In this document: in pieces, positions 55,617 through 64,000 of the stretch
Layout: every line of letters begins with the position of its first letter
Position numbering within the stretch: the first letter of the stretch is position 1
Assembly (NCBI GenBank): GCA_030530845.1
Contig: JAUMUE010000002.1
Span: forward strand, 1-64,000
DNA from: Limosilactobacillus sp.
GTDB lineage: Bacteria; Bacillota; Bacilli; Lactobacillales; Lactobacillaceae
Direction: 5' to 3'
DNA: 64,000 nucleotides
Notes under the pieces: model-generated
Databases searched by the model: none
What the model was told of the DNA's origin: nothing
What the model saw: the letters and a program-made list of their open reading frames with translations, nothing else
Program-made: the position numbers and the translations under genes

Positions 55617-56993
55617 ATGCGTGATTTAACATCACCTAAGCTGTCATTTAGGCAACATCTTGTTGTAGCGTCTTTGCTGTTCGGGCTGTTCTTTGGGGCC
55701 GGGAACTTGATTTTCCCACTCCACTTAGGTCAACTCGCTGGTGCGAACTGGGCACCCGCTGCTCTTGGTTTCTTGGTCACTGGGGTATTACTCCCACTGC
55801 TCTCGGTTCTCGCTGTTGCGGTAACCCGTGCTGAAGGTGTGTTTGACATCGGTCGTCCGCTCGGTGTCGGATTCGCCCTGGTCTTCATGGTATTGATCCA
55901 CGCCACCATCGGACCTTTCTTCGGTACTCCACGGACTGCCACGGTTTCCTTCACTGTTGGTCTCGCCCCATTCTTACCTAAGGCGGACCAAGGGATGGCT
56001 CTACTCGTGTTCTCAGCTCTCTTCTTCCTCGCCGCATTTGCCTTCTCATACAAGGAAAACTCCATCCTGGCAAACGTCGGTAAGGTTTTGAACCCATTAT
56101 TCTTAGTTCTCCTCTTCCTCGTATTCGTTGTCGCATTCGCAAACCCAATGGGAAGTCCCGCTCACGAAGCTGTCACTGCCGCATACGCACACGGCGCTGT
56201 TACTAACGGGTTCCTCGAAGGTTACAACACCATGGATGCCTTGGCTGGCCTGGCCTTTGGTGTCACTGTTGTCACTGCCGTTCGTTCCATGGGTCAAAAG
56301 CGTCCTGAAGATGTATCAAAGGTCGTTGCAAAGTCCGGTGTTATGGCTGTTGCCGGAATCGCCCTCATCTACTTGCTCTTGATCCTCTTGGGTGCAATGT
56401 CACTCGGTCACTTCAAGGTCTCCGCTGACGGTGGGGTTGCCTTCACTCAAATCGTTAACTACTACGCCGGTTCATTTGGTCAAGCACTGCTCGCATTCTT
56501 GATCACCGTAACTTGTTTGACAACTGCTGTGGGTCTGGTTGCTGCCTTTGCACAAGACTTCCACAAGCACTTCCCAAAGGTGTCATACCACGCATGGTTG
56601 GCACTCAGCTGTTTCGCTTCATTCTTAACTGCTAACTTCGGACTCGACCAAATCATCGCTTGGTCAACGCCAATGCTCATGTTCCTTTACCCATTAGCGA
56701 TGGTATTGATCCTCTTATCTGTAACATCACCACTCTTCAACCGTGACGGCGTTGTTTACTTCTTCGTCGTATTAATGACTGTCGTACCAGCTTTCGGTGA
56801 CATGGTTGTAACCTTCCCTAAGGTTGTTTCAGCTAGTCACTTTGGTTTAGCCGTTGCTGCAATGCGGAGCCACCTTCCACTTGCCAGCATGGGACTCTCC
56901 TGGTTGGTACCCGCACTTTTCGGCTTAGTTGTCGGCCTGGTTTGCCACTTCGTATTCCACAGCGTTTCCGCCACTAGTGAATCAAATCTTTAA
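55617..56993 (+). CDS. brnQ: Branched-chain amino acid transport system carrier
   Basis: The 458-residue membrane protein has 12 helices of the LIVCS family. It opens with LFFGAGNLIFPLHLGQLAG, the hallmark of BrnQ. It imports Ile, Leu and Val with sodium or protons. The upstream T-box with an Ile specifier indicates induction on isoleucine starvation. The ATG has AGGAGGG upstream. Confidence 0.95.
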   Translation: MRDLTSPKLSFRQHLVVASLLFGLFFGAGNLIFPLHLGQLAGANWAPAALGFLVTGVLLPLLSVLAVAVTRAEGVFDIGRPLGVGFALVFMVLIHATIGPFFGTPRTATVSFTVGLAPFLPKADQGMALLVFSALFFLAAFAFSYKENSILANVGKVLNPLFLVLLFLVFVVAFANPMGSPAHEAVTAAYAHGAVTNGFLEGYNTMDALAGLAFGVTVVTAVRSMGQKRPEDVSKVVAKSGVMAVAGIALIYLLLILLGAMSLGHFKVSADGGVAFTQIVNYYAGSFGQALLAFLITVTCLTTAVGLVAAFAQDFHKHFPKVSYHAWLALSCFASFLTANFGLDQIIAWSTPMLMFLYPLAMVLILLSVTSPLFNRDGVVYFFVVLMTVVPAFGDMVVTFPKVVSASHFGLAVAAMRSHLPLASMGLSWLVPALFGLVVGLVCHFVFHSVSATSESNL

Positions 56994-57000
56994 AATAATT

Positions 57001-57037
57001 CAGGTGTCGTGATTACTCACGGCACCTGTTTTGTTAT
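57001..57037. terminator. Terminator of brnQ
   Basis: CAGGTGTCGTG and CACGGCACCTG form a stem with one G-U pair and a short loop, with T-rich sequence after. Confidence 0.75.
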
Positions 57038-57642
57038 TTAAATTCATCATACTTATCCAAATGGAACTTTTGGATGTCGTAAATCAGCTTTTTCGCATAA
57101 TCAGGATCGGTCGCGTAACCACCATCTTGTAGGGCTTGGGCGGCGTCCTTGTAGTTGGTAGCCGACATAACCTTCTTAAAGCGGTGGTGGTCATCCTTAG
57201 TCCCATTGACGATAAAGAGCGTATGGGCAGCGATGGAATCGGCCCAACTGTCATAGGTTTGGAAGTACTGCTTGACGTAGATGTCCTTGCCGTTGACGTT
57301 TTCGGTCGTATACATGCGGACACGGTGCTTCTTGGAGTTGGCCTTGATACCAAAGAGGTTGTTGTACTTGTATGCGAGCTTACTCTTGCCCCAGTCGGAT
57401 TCGAGTCCTGCTTGGGCAATCGTGATGCTGGCGGGAATATGGTACTTTTGTTGTTCACGCTTGGCAGCTGGTGCGACCTTCTTGATGAACTCAGAGGTAG
57501 TAATCTCAGGTGAGTGTGCCTCCCGTTCCTTGGCGTGGTCTTGCAAGAAGAAGACGATGGTGACCAGTGCAACAATCGCAAGGAGCGACATGCAAAGGCC
57601 GATGATGACTGGCTTGGTATGTTTCTGTTTCTTCTTTTTCAC
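57034..57642 (-). CDS. Glucosaminidase-domain cell wall hydrolase
   Basis: The 202-residue protein has an N-terminal membrane helix (residues 11-33). A glucosaminidase (GH73-like) domain follows with ITIAQAGLESDWGKSKLAYKYNNLFGIK, where Glu after AGL is catalytic. TYDSWADSIAAHTLFIV and ALQDGGYATDPDYAKKLI complete the domain. It would cleave N-acetylglucosaminyl bonds of peptidoglycan at the membrane surface. It begins ten bases after the ABC-F gene stop, so the two are cotranscribed. Confidence 0.9.
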   Translation of the reverse strand: MKKKKQKHTKPVIIGLCMSLLAIVALVTIVFFLQDHAKEREAHSPEITTSEFIKKVAPAAKREQQKYHIPASITIAQAGLESDWGKSKLAYKYNNLFGIKANSKKHRVRMYTTENVNGKDIYVKQYFQTYDSWADSIAAHTLFIVNGTKDDHHRFKKVMSATNYKDAAQALQDGGYATDPDYAKKLIYDIQKFHLDKYDEFK

Positions 57643-57652
57643 TGTCTACCTC

Positions 57653-59197
57653 CTACTTCTTCAAACTGAGCTTTTCGACGTTTAAGGTCTTGTCGAGCCA
57701 TCCCCGGGTGAAACTATCTTCGTGGCTAACCAGGATGAGGTTGCCGGGGAACTCTTGCAGGGCCTTCTTCAAACCTTCCTTGGTCTCGTCATCGAGGTGG
57801 TTCGTCGGTTCGTCCATGATCAAGAAGTTGCATGGCGTCAATTCGAGAATCGCCAGCTTGACCTTGGTCTGTTCTCCCCCGGACAAGAGGTTCATTGGCT
57901 TTTGCGTGTTAGAAGAGTTGATCCCTGCCCGCGCCAGCTTAGTCCGGATTGTCTTTGGTTGCATGGTTGGAAACATGTTTTGGATCGTCTGCAGCGGTGT
58001 CAGTGACGGATCATCCCACTCCAGGTCCTGGTCGAAGTAGTTGATGATAGCTGATGGTGAGAAGGTTGCATCCCCGTCCAGCGCCGGAATCTTCTTCAGG
58101 ATTGACTTAATCAAAGTAGACTTTCCGACCCCGTTAAACCCAGTGAAGTGGAGCTTTTCACCCATCGTCATCGAGAATGTCACCGGAGCAAGCAGTGGCC
58201 GTCCGTAACCAACTGAAAGGTTTTCGACCCGGAGTGCATTGGCGGAACCGGTGTTTTCATATGGGAAGTGGAAGGTTGCCTTGAGATTTTCCGAAGGCGG
58301 ATCGACCCGCTTCATCCGCGCCAACATCTTCTCCCGTGACTTGGCCATGGTTGACTTGGAACCGGCCTTGTTTTTCCGGATAAAACGCTCGGCCTTTTCG
58401 ATTACGACCTGTTGCTTTTCGTATTCACGCTCTTGGGCTTCCTTGCGTTCTTCCTTTTGCCGCATGGCTTGTTGGAAGCTCCCACGGTATTTGGTGATCT
58501 TATTAAATGAAACGTCACAGATCGTGTTGGTGACCTGTTCGAGGAAGTCGTAGTCGTGGGAAATAATCATCGCAGCGCCGTCGTAATTGTTGAGGTACTC
58601 GATCAGCCATTCGATGTGGGCCGTATCCAGGTAGTTCGTCGGTTCGTCGAGTAAGATGACGTCTGGATTTTCCAGCAACATCTTAGCAAGGATGATCTTG
58701 GAACGTTGACCTCCACTCATCTCTGAGACGACATGGTCCTTACCGATTTCTGCCAACCCCAGCCCGCTCATCACCCGTTCAATTTCGGTTTCGATATCGT
58801 AAAAGTTGTGAGAATCAAGCTTTTCTTGGATCCGTCCGGCCTTAGTCAAAAGCTCATAATCCATCGACTCAGCATATTCTTGGTACAAATCATTCATCTG
58901 GTCGTTGAGCTTGTAGAGTTCGCTAAAGGCGGTGTGGAGGAATTCGATCAGGGTCATCCCCTTTGGAATATCCACGTACTGGTCGAGATAACCGATCTTA
59001 ACACCCTTTTGCCACTTGATGGATCCTTCGACGGGCAATGCTTGGCCAATCAAGATCTTAATCAACGTTGACTTACCGGCCCCATTTTGACCGACAATCC
59101 CCATGTGTTCGTGCTTTTCTAGTTGAAAACTGGCATCTTCGTAGAGCTTCTTATCGGCATAGCTCATCGTTAGCCCTTCAACATCTAAAACAGCCAT
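57653..59197 (-). CDS. ABC-F family ATPase (ribosome-associated type)
   Basis: The 514-residue protein has two ABC ATPase domains and no membrane helix. Walker A motifs are GQNGAGKST and GFNGVGKST; signatures are MSGGQRSK and LLSGGEQTK; Walker B motifs are ILLDEPTN and IMDEPTNH. A charged linker (about residues 240-310) joins them. ABC-F proteins act on the ribosome's E site in translation control or antibiotic protection. The ATG at 59197 follows AAAAGGAG. Confidence 0.9.
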   Translation of the reverse strand: MAVLDVEGLTMSYADKKLYEDASFQLEKHEHMGIVGQNGAGKSTLIKILIGQALPVEGSIKWQKGVKIGYLDQYVDIPKGMTLIEFLHTAFSELYKLNDQMNDLYQEYAESMDYELLTKAGRIQEKLDSHNFYDIETEIERVMSGLGLAEIGKDHVVSEMSGGQRSKIILAKMLLENPDVILLDEPTNYLDTAHIEWLIEYLNNYDGAAMIISHDYDFLEQVTNTICDVSFNKITKYRGSFQQAMRQKEERKEAQEREYEKQQVVIEKAERFIRKNKAGSKSTMAKSREKMLARMKRVDPPSENLKATFHFPYENTGSANALRVENLSVGYGRPLLAPVTFSMTMGEKLHFTGFNGVGKSTLIKSILKKIPALDGDATFSPSAIINYFDQDLEWDDPSLTPLQTIQNMFPTMQPKTIRTKLARAGINSSNTQKPMNLLSGGEQTKVKLAILELTPCNFLIMDEPTNHLDDETKEGLKKALQEFPGNLILVSHEDSFTRGWLDKTLNVEKLSLKK

Positions 59198-59298
59198 TCT
59201 GATTCTCCTTTTCTCAAAAGTAAACTTCTCCAATCTTACCACAGGCTAGAAACGACGGCAATTCAGCACACTTTATGAGAATCCTCTCATAATTCTAG

Positions 59299-59327
59299 TT
59301 GACAGGTTGAAATCGGTTGGATATACT
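59299..59327 (+). promoter_or_regulatory. Strong promoter of the ABC-transporter leader
   Basis: TTGACA (59299-59304) and TATACT (59322-59327) are exactly 17 bases apart, near-perfect consensus. Confidence 0.8.
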
Positions 59328-59356
59328 AGGCTTATCAAATTCGAGGAGCAAATACA

Positions 59357-59407
59357 ATGAAGCAAAATCACTTAAACAACCAAAATACACGTTGGCAAAG
59401 CCGGTAG
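59357..59407 (+). CDS. Putative 16-residue leader peptide with one Trp codon
   Basis: ATG at 59357 lies eight bases after GAGGAG. The peptide is MKQNHLNNQNTRWQSR and ends TAG at 59405. It has a single tryptophan codon (59393-59395) near its end. Only about 23 bases separate the expected transcript start from the ATG. Two terminators follow before the first transporter gene. It resembles a leader peptide that senses tryptophan supply, but the role is inferred only. Confidence 0.55.
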   Translation: MKQNHLNNQNTRWQSR

Positions 59408-59479
59408 TGGCAGGTTGATTCGTCATGGATGCGACCTGCAAGCAGATTGCATCTGTGCCGGCTGATTTTGAGTTCATTC

Positions 59480-59514
59480 AGTCCGCATGGATCCACATGT
59501 GGACTTTTTATTTT
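59480..59514 (+). terminator. Leader terminator 1 of the ABC transporter operon
   Basis: AGTCCGCATG (59480-59489) and CATGTGGACT (59496-59505) pair over ten bases (one G-U) and are followed by a T-rich run. It precedes the operon, so it is an attenuator candidate. Confidence 0.75.
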
Positions 59515-59525
59515 GCCATCAAAAT

Positions 59526-59554
59526 GGGAGTCCGGTATGTGGGCTCCCGTTTTT
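59526..59554 (+). terminator. Leader terminator 2 of the ABC transporter operon
   Basis: GGGAGTCC (59526-59533) and GGGCTCCC (59541-59548) form an eight-bp stem with one G-U, followed by GTTTTT. It lies 22 bases before the first gene. Confidence 0.7.
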
Positions 59555-59575
59555 CATAGAAAGGTGTGAATTAAT

Positions 59576-60565
59576 ATGAAGCGAATGTATACTCTGATCG
59601 CCCTTCTCGTGGCATTTCTCGGCGTAGCATTCTTCAAGGAAAATGGTGGCATCACCAAGCAAAGCAAACCACACATTGGCGTTTTGACCCTGATGCACCA
59701 CCCGGCCCTTGATCAAATCTACCAAGGTTTCATCGATGAGTTAGCCAAGGAAGGTTACAAGAACGGCAAAAACATTACGATTGATTACCAAAATGCGAAT
59801 GGTGACCAAAGTAATCTGAATACGATGGCAACTAAGCTGGTCAACAACAACCCGAACGCCATCTTCAGTATCACCACTCCCGCATCACAGGCAACGGCAA
59901 ACGCCACCAAAAACGTGCCAATCGTCCTCGGTGCGGTCACTGATCCTAAGGGCGCGGGTTTGGTCAAGAATGTTAAGCATCCGGGTGCCAACATCACTGG
60001 TGTTTCTAGCCAAGCACCGGCAAAAGAACAGCTCAAACTGATCAAGAAGTTCATGCCCCATATGAAAACGCTCGGTGTCATCTACACATCTAGTGATCCG
60101 TCCGCAACCGCTAATTACGAGGAAATTGTCAAGCAAGCTAAGGTACTCCACATCCACCTGAAGTCCTACTCAATTGCTAACAGTAACGACCTCAATCAGG
60201 TATCACAGGAAATGATGCAAAACGTCGACGCGGTCATCGTCCCACAAGACAACGTGATCGCCGGGGCAATGCAGACGCTGGTTAAGAACGCCGATGCAGC
60301 AAATAAGCCACTCTTCCCGGCCGTTGATACAATGGTAAAGCAAGGTGGTGTCGCTACTTATAGCGTTAACCAATATAAACTCGGTGTGATCGGTGCCAAG
60401 ATGACGGTCAAGATCTTGAAGGGTGAGAAACCCGGAAACATGGCGATCGAATACGTTAAGCACGGTGACCCTGTTTTGAACCTCAAACAGGCGAAAAAGC
60501 TCGGTATAACGGTTCCAAAAGAATTTGAACACGAAGCCAAGACGAAAGGAGAAATCTATCAATGA
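59576..60565 (+). CDS. ABC transporter substrate-binding protein (TrpX-like)
   Basis: The 329-residue protein has an N-terminal hydrophobic anchor (residues 5-19). The ABC_sub_bind fold follows: HIGVLTLMHHPALDQIYQGF, PIVLGAVTDPKGAGLV, and VIVPQDNVIAGAM. This family is annotated as the tryptophan-binding TrpX in lactic acid bacteria. The leader's single Trp codon fits that assignment but does not prove it. The next gene overlaps by four bases. Confidence 0.85.
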   Translation: MKRMYTLIALLVAFLGVAFFKENGGITKQSKPHIGVLTLMHHPALDQIYQGFIDELAKEGYKNGKNITIDYQNANGDQSNLNTMATKLVNNNPNAIFSITTPASQATANATKNVPIVLGAVTDPKGAGLVKNVKHPGANITGVSSQAPAKEQLKLIKKFMPHMKTLGVIYTSSDPSATANYEEIVKQAKVLHIHLKSYSIANSNDLNQVSQEMMQNVDAVIVPQDNVIAGAMQTLVKNADAANKPLFPAVDTMVKQGGVATYSVNQYKLGVIGAKMTVKILKGEKPGNMAIEYVKHGDPVLNLKQAKKLGITVPKEFEHEAKTKGEIYQ

Positions 60566-61461
60566 ACTTAATGGTATCAGCAATCGGCCAAGGTCTCTTA
60601 TGGGCGCTGCTCGGGATCGGCCTCTACCTCACCTTCCGGATCCTCGACTTCTGTGATATGACTGTCGAAGGAACCTTCCCACTCGGTGCAGCGGTAGCAG
60701 TAACCGCTATTTCCCGGGGAATAAATCCACTGCTTGCAACTCTCCTGGCGGTGTTAGCCGGAATGATCGCCGGTCTGGTTACGGGTCTGCTTTACACCAA
60801 GGGCAAGATTCCGAGCCTGCTCGCCGGAATTTTAACCATGACCGCCATCTACTCCGTCAACCTCCGCATCATGGGTAAGTCCAACATCTCACTTTTGGGC
60901 AAGCAAACACTCTTCAGCGGGCGCTTCATGACAAGCCTGCCACAGTACTTCGACAGCGTGGTAATGGGCATTATCTCCATTGCAATCATCACAATTCTGA
61001 TGGTACTCTTCCTGGCAACCGATTACGGGCAAGCATTCATTGCGACCGGTGACAACCCAACGATGGCCAAATCACTGGGTATTCACACCGACAAGATGGT
61101 GATTATCGGACTGATGGTTTCAAATGGGATGGTCGGCCTCTGTGGTGCTTTGATCGCCCAAAACAACGGTTACGCCGATATCAACATGGGGATTGGGACC
61201 ATCGTTATCGCCCTGGCATCCATCATCATCGGTGAAGTTGCTTTCGGCGAACTGACCTTGAATCAACGGTTGGTCTCAGTAACACTCGGTAGTATCGTTT
61301 ACCGGATCATTCTCCTGGTCGTGCTCCAACTTGGATTCTCTGCTAATGACCTCAACCTGATCTCATCAGTGGTCCTCGCCATCTGCATGATGATTCCGCA
61401 ACTCGAAAAGCACCTACACATCAAGAAACCAATTTTGAAGGGAGTGCGCCCACATGACTAA
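60562..61461 (+). CDS. ABC transporter permease (TrpY-like)
   Basis: The 299-residue membrane protein has eight or nine helices of the BPD_transp_2 (LivH-like) type. Segments include GLYLTFRILDFCDMTVEGTFPLGAAVA and ALIAQNNGYADINMGIGTIVIALAS. Its ATG overlaps the TGA of the substrate-binding protein. It pairs with the ATPase, which overlaps it by eight bases. Confidence 0.9.
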   Translation: MNLMVSAIGQGLLWALLGIGLYLTFRILDFCDMTVEGTFPLGAAVAVTAISRGINPLLATLLAVLAGMIAGLVTGLLYTKGKIPSLLAGILTMTAIYSVNLRIMGKSNISLLGKQTLFSGRFMTSLPQYFDSVVMGIISIAIITILMVLFLATDYGQAFIATGDNPTMAKSLGIHTDKMVIIGLMVSNGMVGLCGALIAQNNGYADINMGIGTIVIALASIIIGEVAFGELTLNQRLVSVTLGSIVYRIILLVVLQLGFSANDLNLISSVVLAICMMIPQLEKHLHIKKPILKGVRPHD

Positions 61462-62218
61462 AGCGATTTTGGAATTAAAAAACGTCAAAACCATCGTCAA
61501 TAAAGGCACGGCCAACGAAACGAACATCCTGAAGGGAATCAACCTGAAGATTAACGAGGGCGATTTCATCACGATTGTCGGTACGAACGGGGCCGGTAAA
61601 TCCACCCTCTTCAACGTGATCGGTGGAAACTTACTGGTCGACGAAGGACAAATTCTCCATAACGGCGAAGATATCAGTAAGGCGACCGAAGAAGAACGGA
61701 CAACCTTCTTAGCCCGCGTCTTCCAGGATCCTAAGCTGGGGACTGCACCGCGGATGACCGTTGCGGAAAATATGTTGCTGGCGACGAAGCGTGGTGAGAA
61801 GCGTGGACTCAAGCTACGGAAGCTCAAGCCCAACATGGAACGGTTCACGAAGCTAGCAGCAACGATGAATAACGGACTGGAAAACCGGATGACGACCGCA
61901 ACTGGCGCACTCTCTGGCGGTCAACGTCAAGCACTGTCATTTCTGATGGCAACCCTTAAGCGACCTGACATTCTCTTGCTCGACGAACATACCGCTGCAT
62001 TAGACCCCCACACCAGCCTTAACCTGCTCCACGCAACCAACGAGCGGATCACCCAGGATCACCTGACCGCTCTGATGATTACCCACCAATTAGAGGATGC
62101 CCTCAAGTACGGGAACCGACTGATTGTTTTGAAGGATGGTCAGATCAAGGCGGATTTCGTAGGTGAAGAAAAGGCTAAGTTGACGACCGCAGACTTATAC
62201 AAATTCTTTGAAGACTAA
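61454..62218 (+). CDS. ABC transporter ATP-binding protein (TrpZ-like)
   Basis: The 254-residue ATPase has Walker A GTNGAGKST, signature LSGGQRQALS, Walker B ILLLDEHTAALDP and switch His in ITHQLEDA. LDEH in place of LDEP is a recognised variant of this transporter subgroup. It is the third and last gene of the operon. Confidence 0.92.
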   Translation: MTKAILELKNVKTIVNKGTANETNILKGINLKINEGDFITIVGTNGAGKSTLFNVIGGNLLVDEGQILHNGEDISKATEEERTTFLARVFQDPKLGTAPRMTVAENMLLATKRGEKRGLKLRKLKPNMERFTKLAATMNNGLENRMTTATGALSGGQRQALSFLMATLKRPDILLLDEHTAALDPHTSLNLLHATNERITQDHLTALMITHQLEDALKYGNRLIVLKDGQIKADFVGEEKAKLTTADLYKFFED

Positions 62219-62221
62219 CAT

Positions 62222-62250
62222 ATGGCGCAGTTTCGGCTGCGTCATTTTAT
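62222..62250 (+). terminator. Terminator of the ABC transporter operon
   Basis: TGGCGCAG and CTGCGTCA form a short stem (one G-U) followed by a T-rich stretch. Confidence 0.6.
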
Positions 62251-62309
62251 TTACTCTGTACAAAAGTAGGATAAAACACGTAAAATATTTTTGTACTGGA
62301 GTGAAAAAC

Positions 62310-63629
62310 ATGAACGAATTATTTGAACATACCTCAATTAAGAAAGCATACTTTACGCTAGCCATGCCAGTCGTTTTGAGCATGGCAGTGACGATGATCT
62401 ACAACATGGTCGACACCTTCTTCGTTGCCCAGACGCAAAACGCAAATTTGGTTGCCGGTGTTTCACAGGGTGCGCCCTTATTCACGATGATGATTGCCCT
62501 CGGTGACATCTTTGGTCTAGGTGGTAGCTCAGTGATTTCCCGTTTATTCGGTGAAAAGAAGTACAAGCTGGGCCGCTACGTCAGTGGTTACTGCTTCTAC
62601 TCATCGATTCTATGTGGGATTCTCGTGACGATTGTGATGTTGATTTTCCAAACACCATTCTTGCACCTGCTCGGAGCGTCCGAGAGCACCTGGAAGTACG
62701 CGCGTGAATACTACCTGGTGATGGCCTGGGGTGCAACATTTGTCATCTTCGGCCTGACACCCACCAACATCTTGCGGACGGAAGGTTTGGCCGTAGAATC
62801 AATGATTGCTTCAATGACGGGGACTATCATCAATATCTTCTTGAACCCGATCTTCATTTTCACCTGTGGACTGGGGGCGGCCGGTTCTGCACTGGCGACC
62901 GTTACCTCCACAGTGATCGGTGACGTTTTGATGATCTACTACACCCATTACAAGAGTAAGAAGCTGACGACCTCGATCAGGGAAACCAAGATCAGCAAGA
63001 AGCTCCAACTCGAGATTTATGCGATCGGGATTCCCGCATCAATCACCAACCTGATGGCCACATTTGCGACGGCGATGACTAACCGCTACCTGATTGCGTA
63101 CGGTGCCACCAGCGTCGCAGCTATGGGGATTGCACTCAAGATCAGTCTGATTACCACGATGATCTTCGTCGGACTAGCATTTGGTGCCCAACCACTGATC
63201 GGTTACACGTATGGCGCCAAGGACAAGAAACGGTTCTGGGAAACCATCCGTTTTGACCTGACCGTCGTCGCTGGATTCTCTATCTGCTCAACCATCCTGA
63301 TCATGATTTTTGCACCAGAGTTGATTCGGCTCTTCATGCATGATGCAACCGTGATCAAGGAAGGTACTATCATGATCCGCTGGCTGTCCTCTTCAGCAAC
63401 CTTTGCCGGGATCATCCTCGTATTTACGACGACGTTCCAGTCAATGGGTAAAGCCGTCCCCGCATTTCTTCTGTCTTTCTGTCGGCAGGGTCTAGTCTTT
63501 TCGGTAGTTATCATGGCGCTGCACCCACTCTTCGGCTACACTGGGATCTTGGCGGCACAACCCGTGGCGGATCTGGTAACTCTGATTATCTCCTTGATCT
63601 TATTCAGAATTTACAAGCCAAAATTTTAG
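62310..63629 (+). CDS. MATE-family efflux transporter
   Basis: This 439-residue protein has 12 helices in two six-helix halves. The first helix region (YFTLAMPVVLSMAVTMIYNMVDTFFV) is the family hallmark. MATE exporters remove cationic drugs using sodium or proton gradients. The ATG at 62310 follows CTGGAGTG by six bases; the longer reading frame upstream has no ribosome site and overlaps the previous terminator. Confidence 0.9.
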   Translation: MNELFEHTSIKKAYFTLAMPVVLSMAVTMIYNMVDTFFVAQTQNANLVAGVSQGAPLFTMMIALGDIFGLGGSSVISRLFGEKKYKLGRYVSGYCFYSSILCGILVTIVMLIFQTPFLHLLGASESTWKYAREYYLVMAWGATFVIFGLTPTNILRTEGLAVESMIASMTGTIINIFLNPIFIFTCGLGAAGSALATVTSTVIGDVLMIYYTHYKSKKLTTSIRETKISKKLQLEIYAIGIPASITNLMATFATAMTNRYLIAYGATSVAAMGIALKISLITTMIFVGLAFGAQPLIGYTYGAKDKKRFWETIRFDLTVVAGFSICSTILIMIFAPELIRLFMHDATVIKEGTIMIRWLSSSATFAGIILVFTTTFQSMGKAVPAFLLSFCRQGLVFSVVIMALHPLFGYTGILAAQPVADLVTLIISLILFRIYKPKF

Positions 63630-63637
63630 ACAAACAA

Positions 63638-63675
63638 AGAGGCGTGACTCCGAAATGGAATCACGCCTTTTCTTA
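63638..63675. terminator. Bidirectional terminator between MATE gene and trxA
   Basis: AAGAGGCGTGACTCC and GGAATCACGCCTTTT pair with one mismatch around a five-base loop, flanked by T runs. Confidence 0.85.
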
Positions 63676-63990
63676 TTCGCTGATTTTGCGTTCAAAATAG
63701 TGTGCGAGCTTGGCTTCAGGGTAAACACCGGAAACCTTTTCCTTGGCCTCGCCATCACGGAAGAGGACCAGTGAAGGAATGCTCATCACCTTGTAGCGTT
63801 GGGCAATTTCTTGGTTACCATCGACGTTCATCTTAACGAACTTGATTTGGTCACCAAATTGTTGCTCCAACTTTTCCATGATTGGTGACATCATCTTGCA
63901 TGGACCACACCATGGCGCCCAAAAGTCGACAACCGTTAATGGCCCAGCGATCAATTGGTCGAAATTTTCGCTACTTGCTTCAATTGCCAT
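63673..63990 (-). CDS. trxA: Thioredoxin
   Basis: The 105-residue protein has the active site WCGPCK (Cys28, Cys31) and the cis-proline region MSIPSLVLF. It reduces protein disulfides using thioredoxin reductase. The start is ten bases from the window edge, so its promoter is outside. Confidence 0.96.
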   Translation of the reverse strand: MAIEASSENFDQLIAGPLTVVDFWAPWCGPCKMMSPIMEKLEQQFGDQIKFVKMNVDGNQEIAQRYKVMSIPSLVLFRDGEAKEKVSGVYPEAKLAHYFERKISE

Positions 63991-64000
63991 GAAACTACTC

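Noticed and set aside
59425..59559. A 44-codon ORF in the ABC-transporter leader encoding a segment rich in Trp and Phe/Tyr
   Set aside because: It has no ribosome site, and it runs through both terminator hairpins; its aromatic codons come from the T runs, so coincidence is the likelier reading.

Overview
This is an ordinary chromosomal segment of a low-to-mid GC Firmicute, most likely a member of the Lactobacillaceae. The evidence is the gene content and style: X-prolyl dipeptidyl aminopeptidase with a proline iminopeptidase-like hydrolase next to it, potABCD, HelD, an LtaS-type lipoteichoic acid synthase, paired DUF3290/DUF421 proteins, a GRP-family sugar transporter, strong AGGAGG ribosome binding sites, frequent TTG/GTG starts and many short bidirectional terminators. 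I see no rRNA or tRNA gene, no insertion sequence, no prophage and no CRISPR array. The genus cannot be fixed from this window alone.

Layout. 1-6900: a two-domain ABM protein divergent from a DyP peroxidase, an esterase, a YeiH exporter, a membrane-anchored methyltransferase, an APC amino acid permease behind a long leader, and a GNAT acetyltransferase. 6900-9700: three paralogous lipoproteins. 9800-20700: EF-P, two oxidoreductases, a DHA2 drug pump, a GRP sugar transporter with a 37-residue small protein upstream, guaA, coaA and a copper efflux pair. 20700-30200: LtaS, an EamA transporter and a trehalose locus (treP-ptsI divergent from treR-treA). 30200-41800: HelD, DedA, a histidine phosphatase, HflX, TetR-YhgE, PspC, a two-gene envelope pair, a Fur-family regulator and a Nudix/guanylate-kinase-like pair. 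41900-51100: an APC permease, an MFS transporter, potABCD and pepX. 51100-64000: hydrolases, DUF3290/DUF421, a DHH phosphoesterase, a T-box-controlled brnQ, a glucosaminidase and ABC-F pair, a probable tryptophan ABC transporter behind a leader with two terminators, a MATE exporter and trxA.

The most notable signals are regulatory RNAs. Ahead of the SteT-like permease (about 5887-6128, minus strand) lies what looks like a complete ribosome-mediated attenuator: promoter, Shine-Dalgarno, a 22-codon ORF with a run of serine codons, four mutually exclusive pairing arms and a 17-bp terminator. A second leader (59299-59575) has a consensus promoter, a 16-codon ORF with one tryptophan codon, and two successive terminators before the ABC operon. 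brnQ has a classical T-box whose specifier reads as ATC (Ile). Amino acid uptake in this window is therefore controlled by at least two, possibly three, different leader mechanisms. The trehalose locus carries a ptsI with no ptsH beside it, TreR-type palindromes in both promoters and a cre-like site. The copper operon has a cop box directly after its -10 box, and coaA carries a perfect-consensus cre site plus a 14-bp palindrome at its start region.
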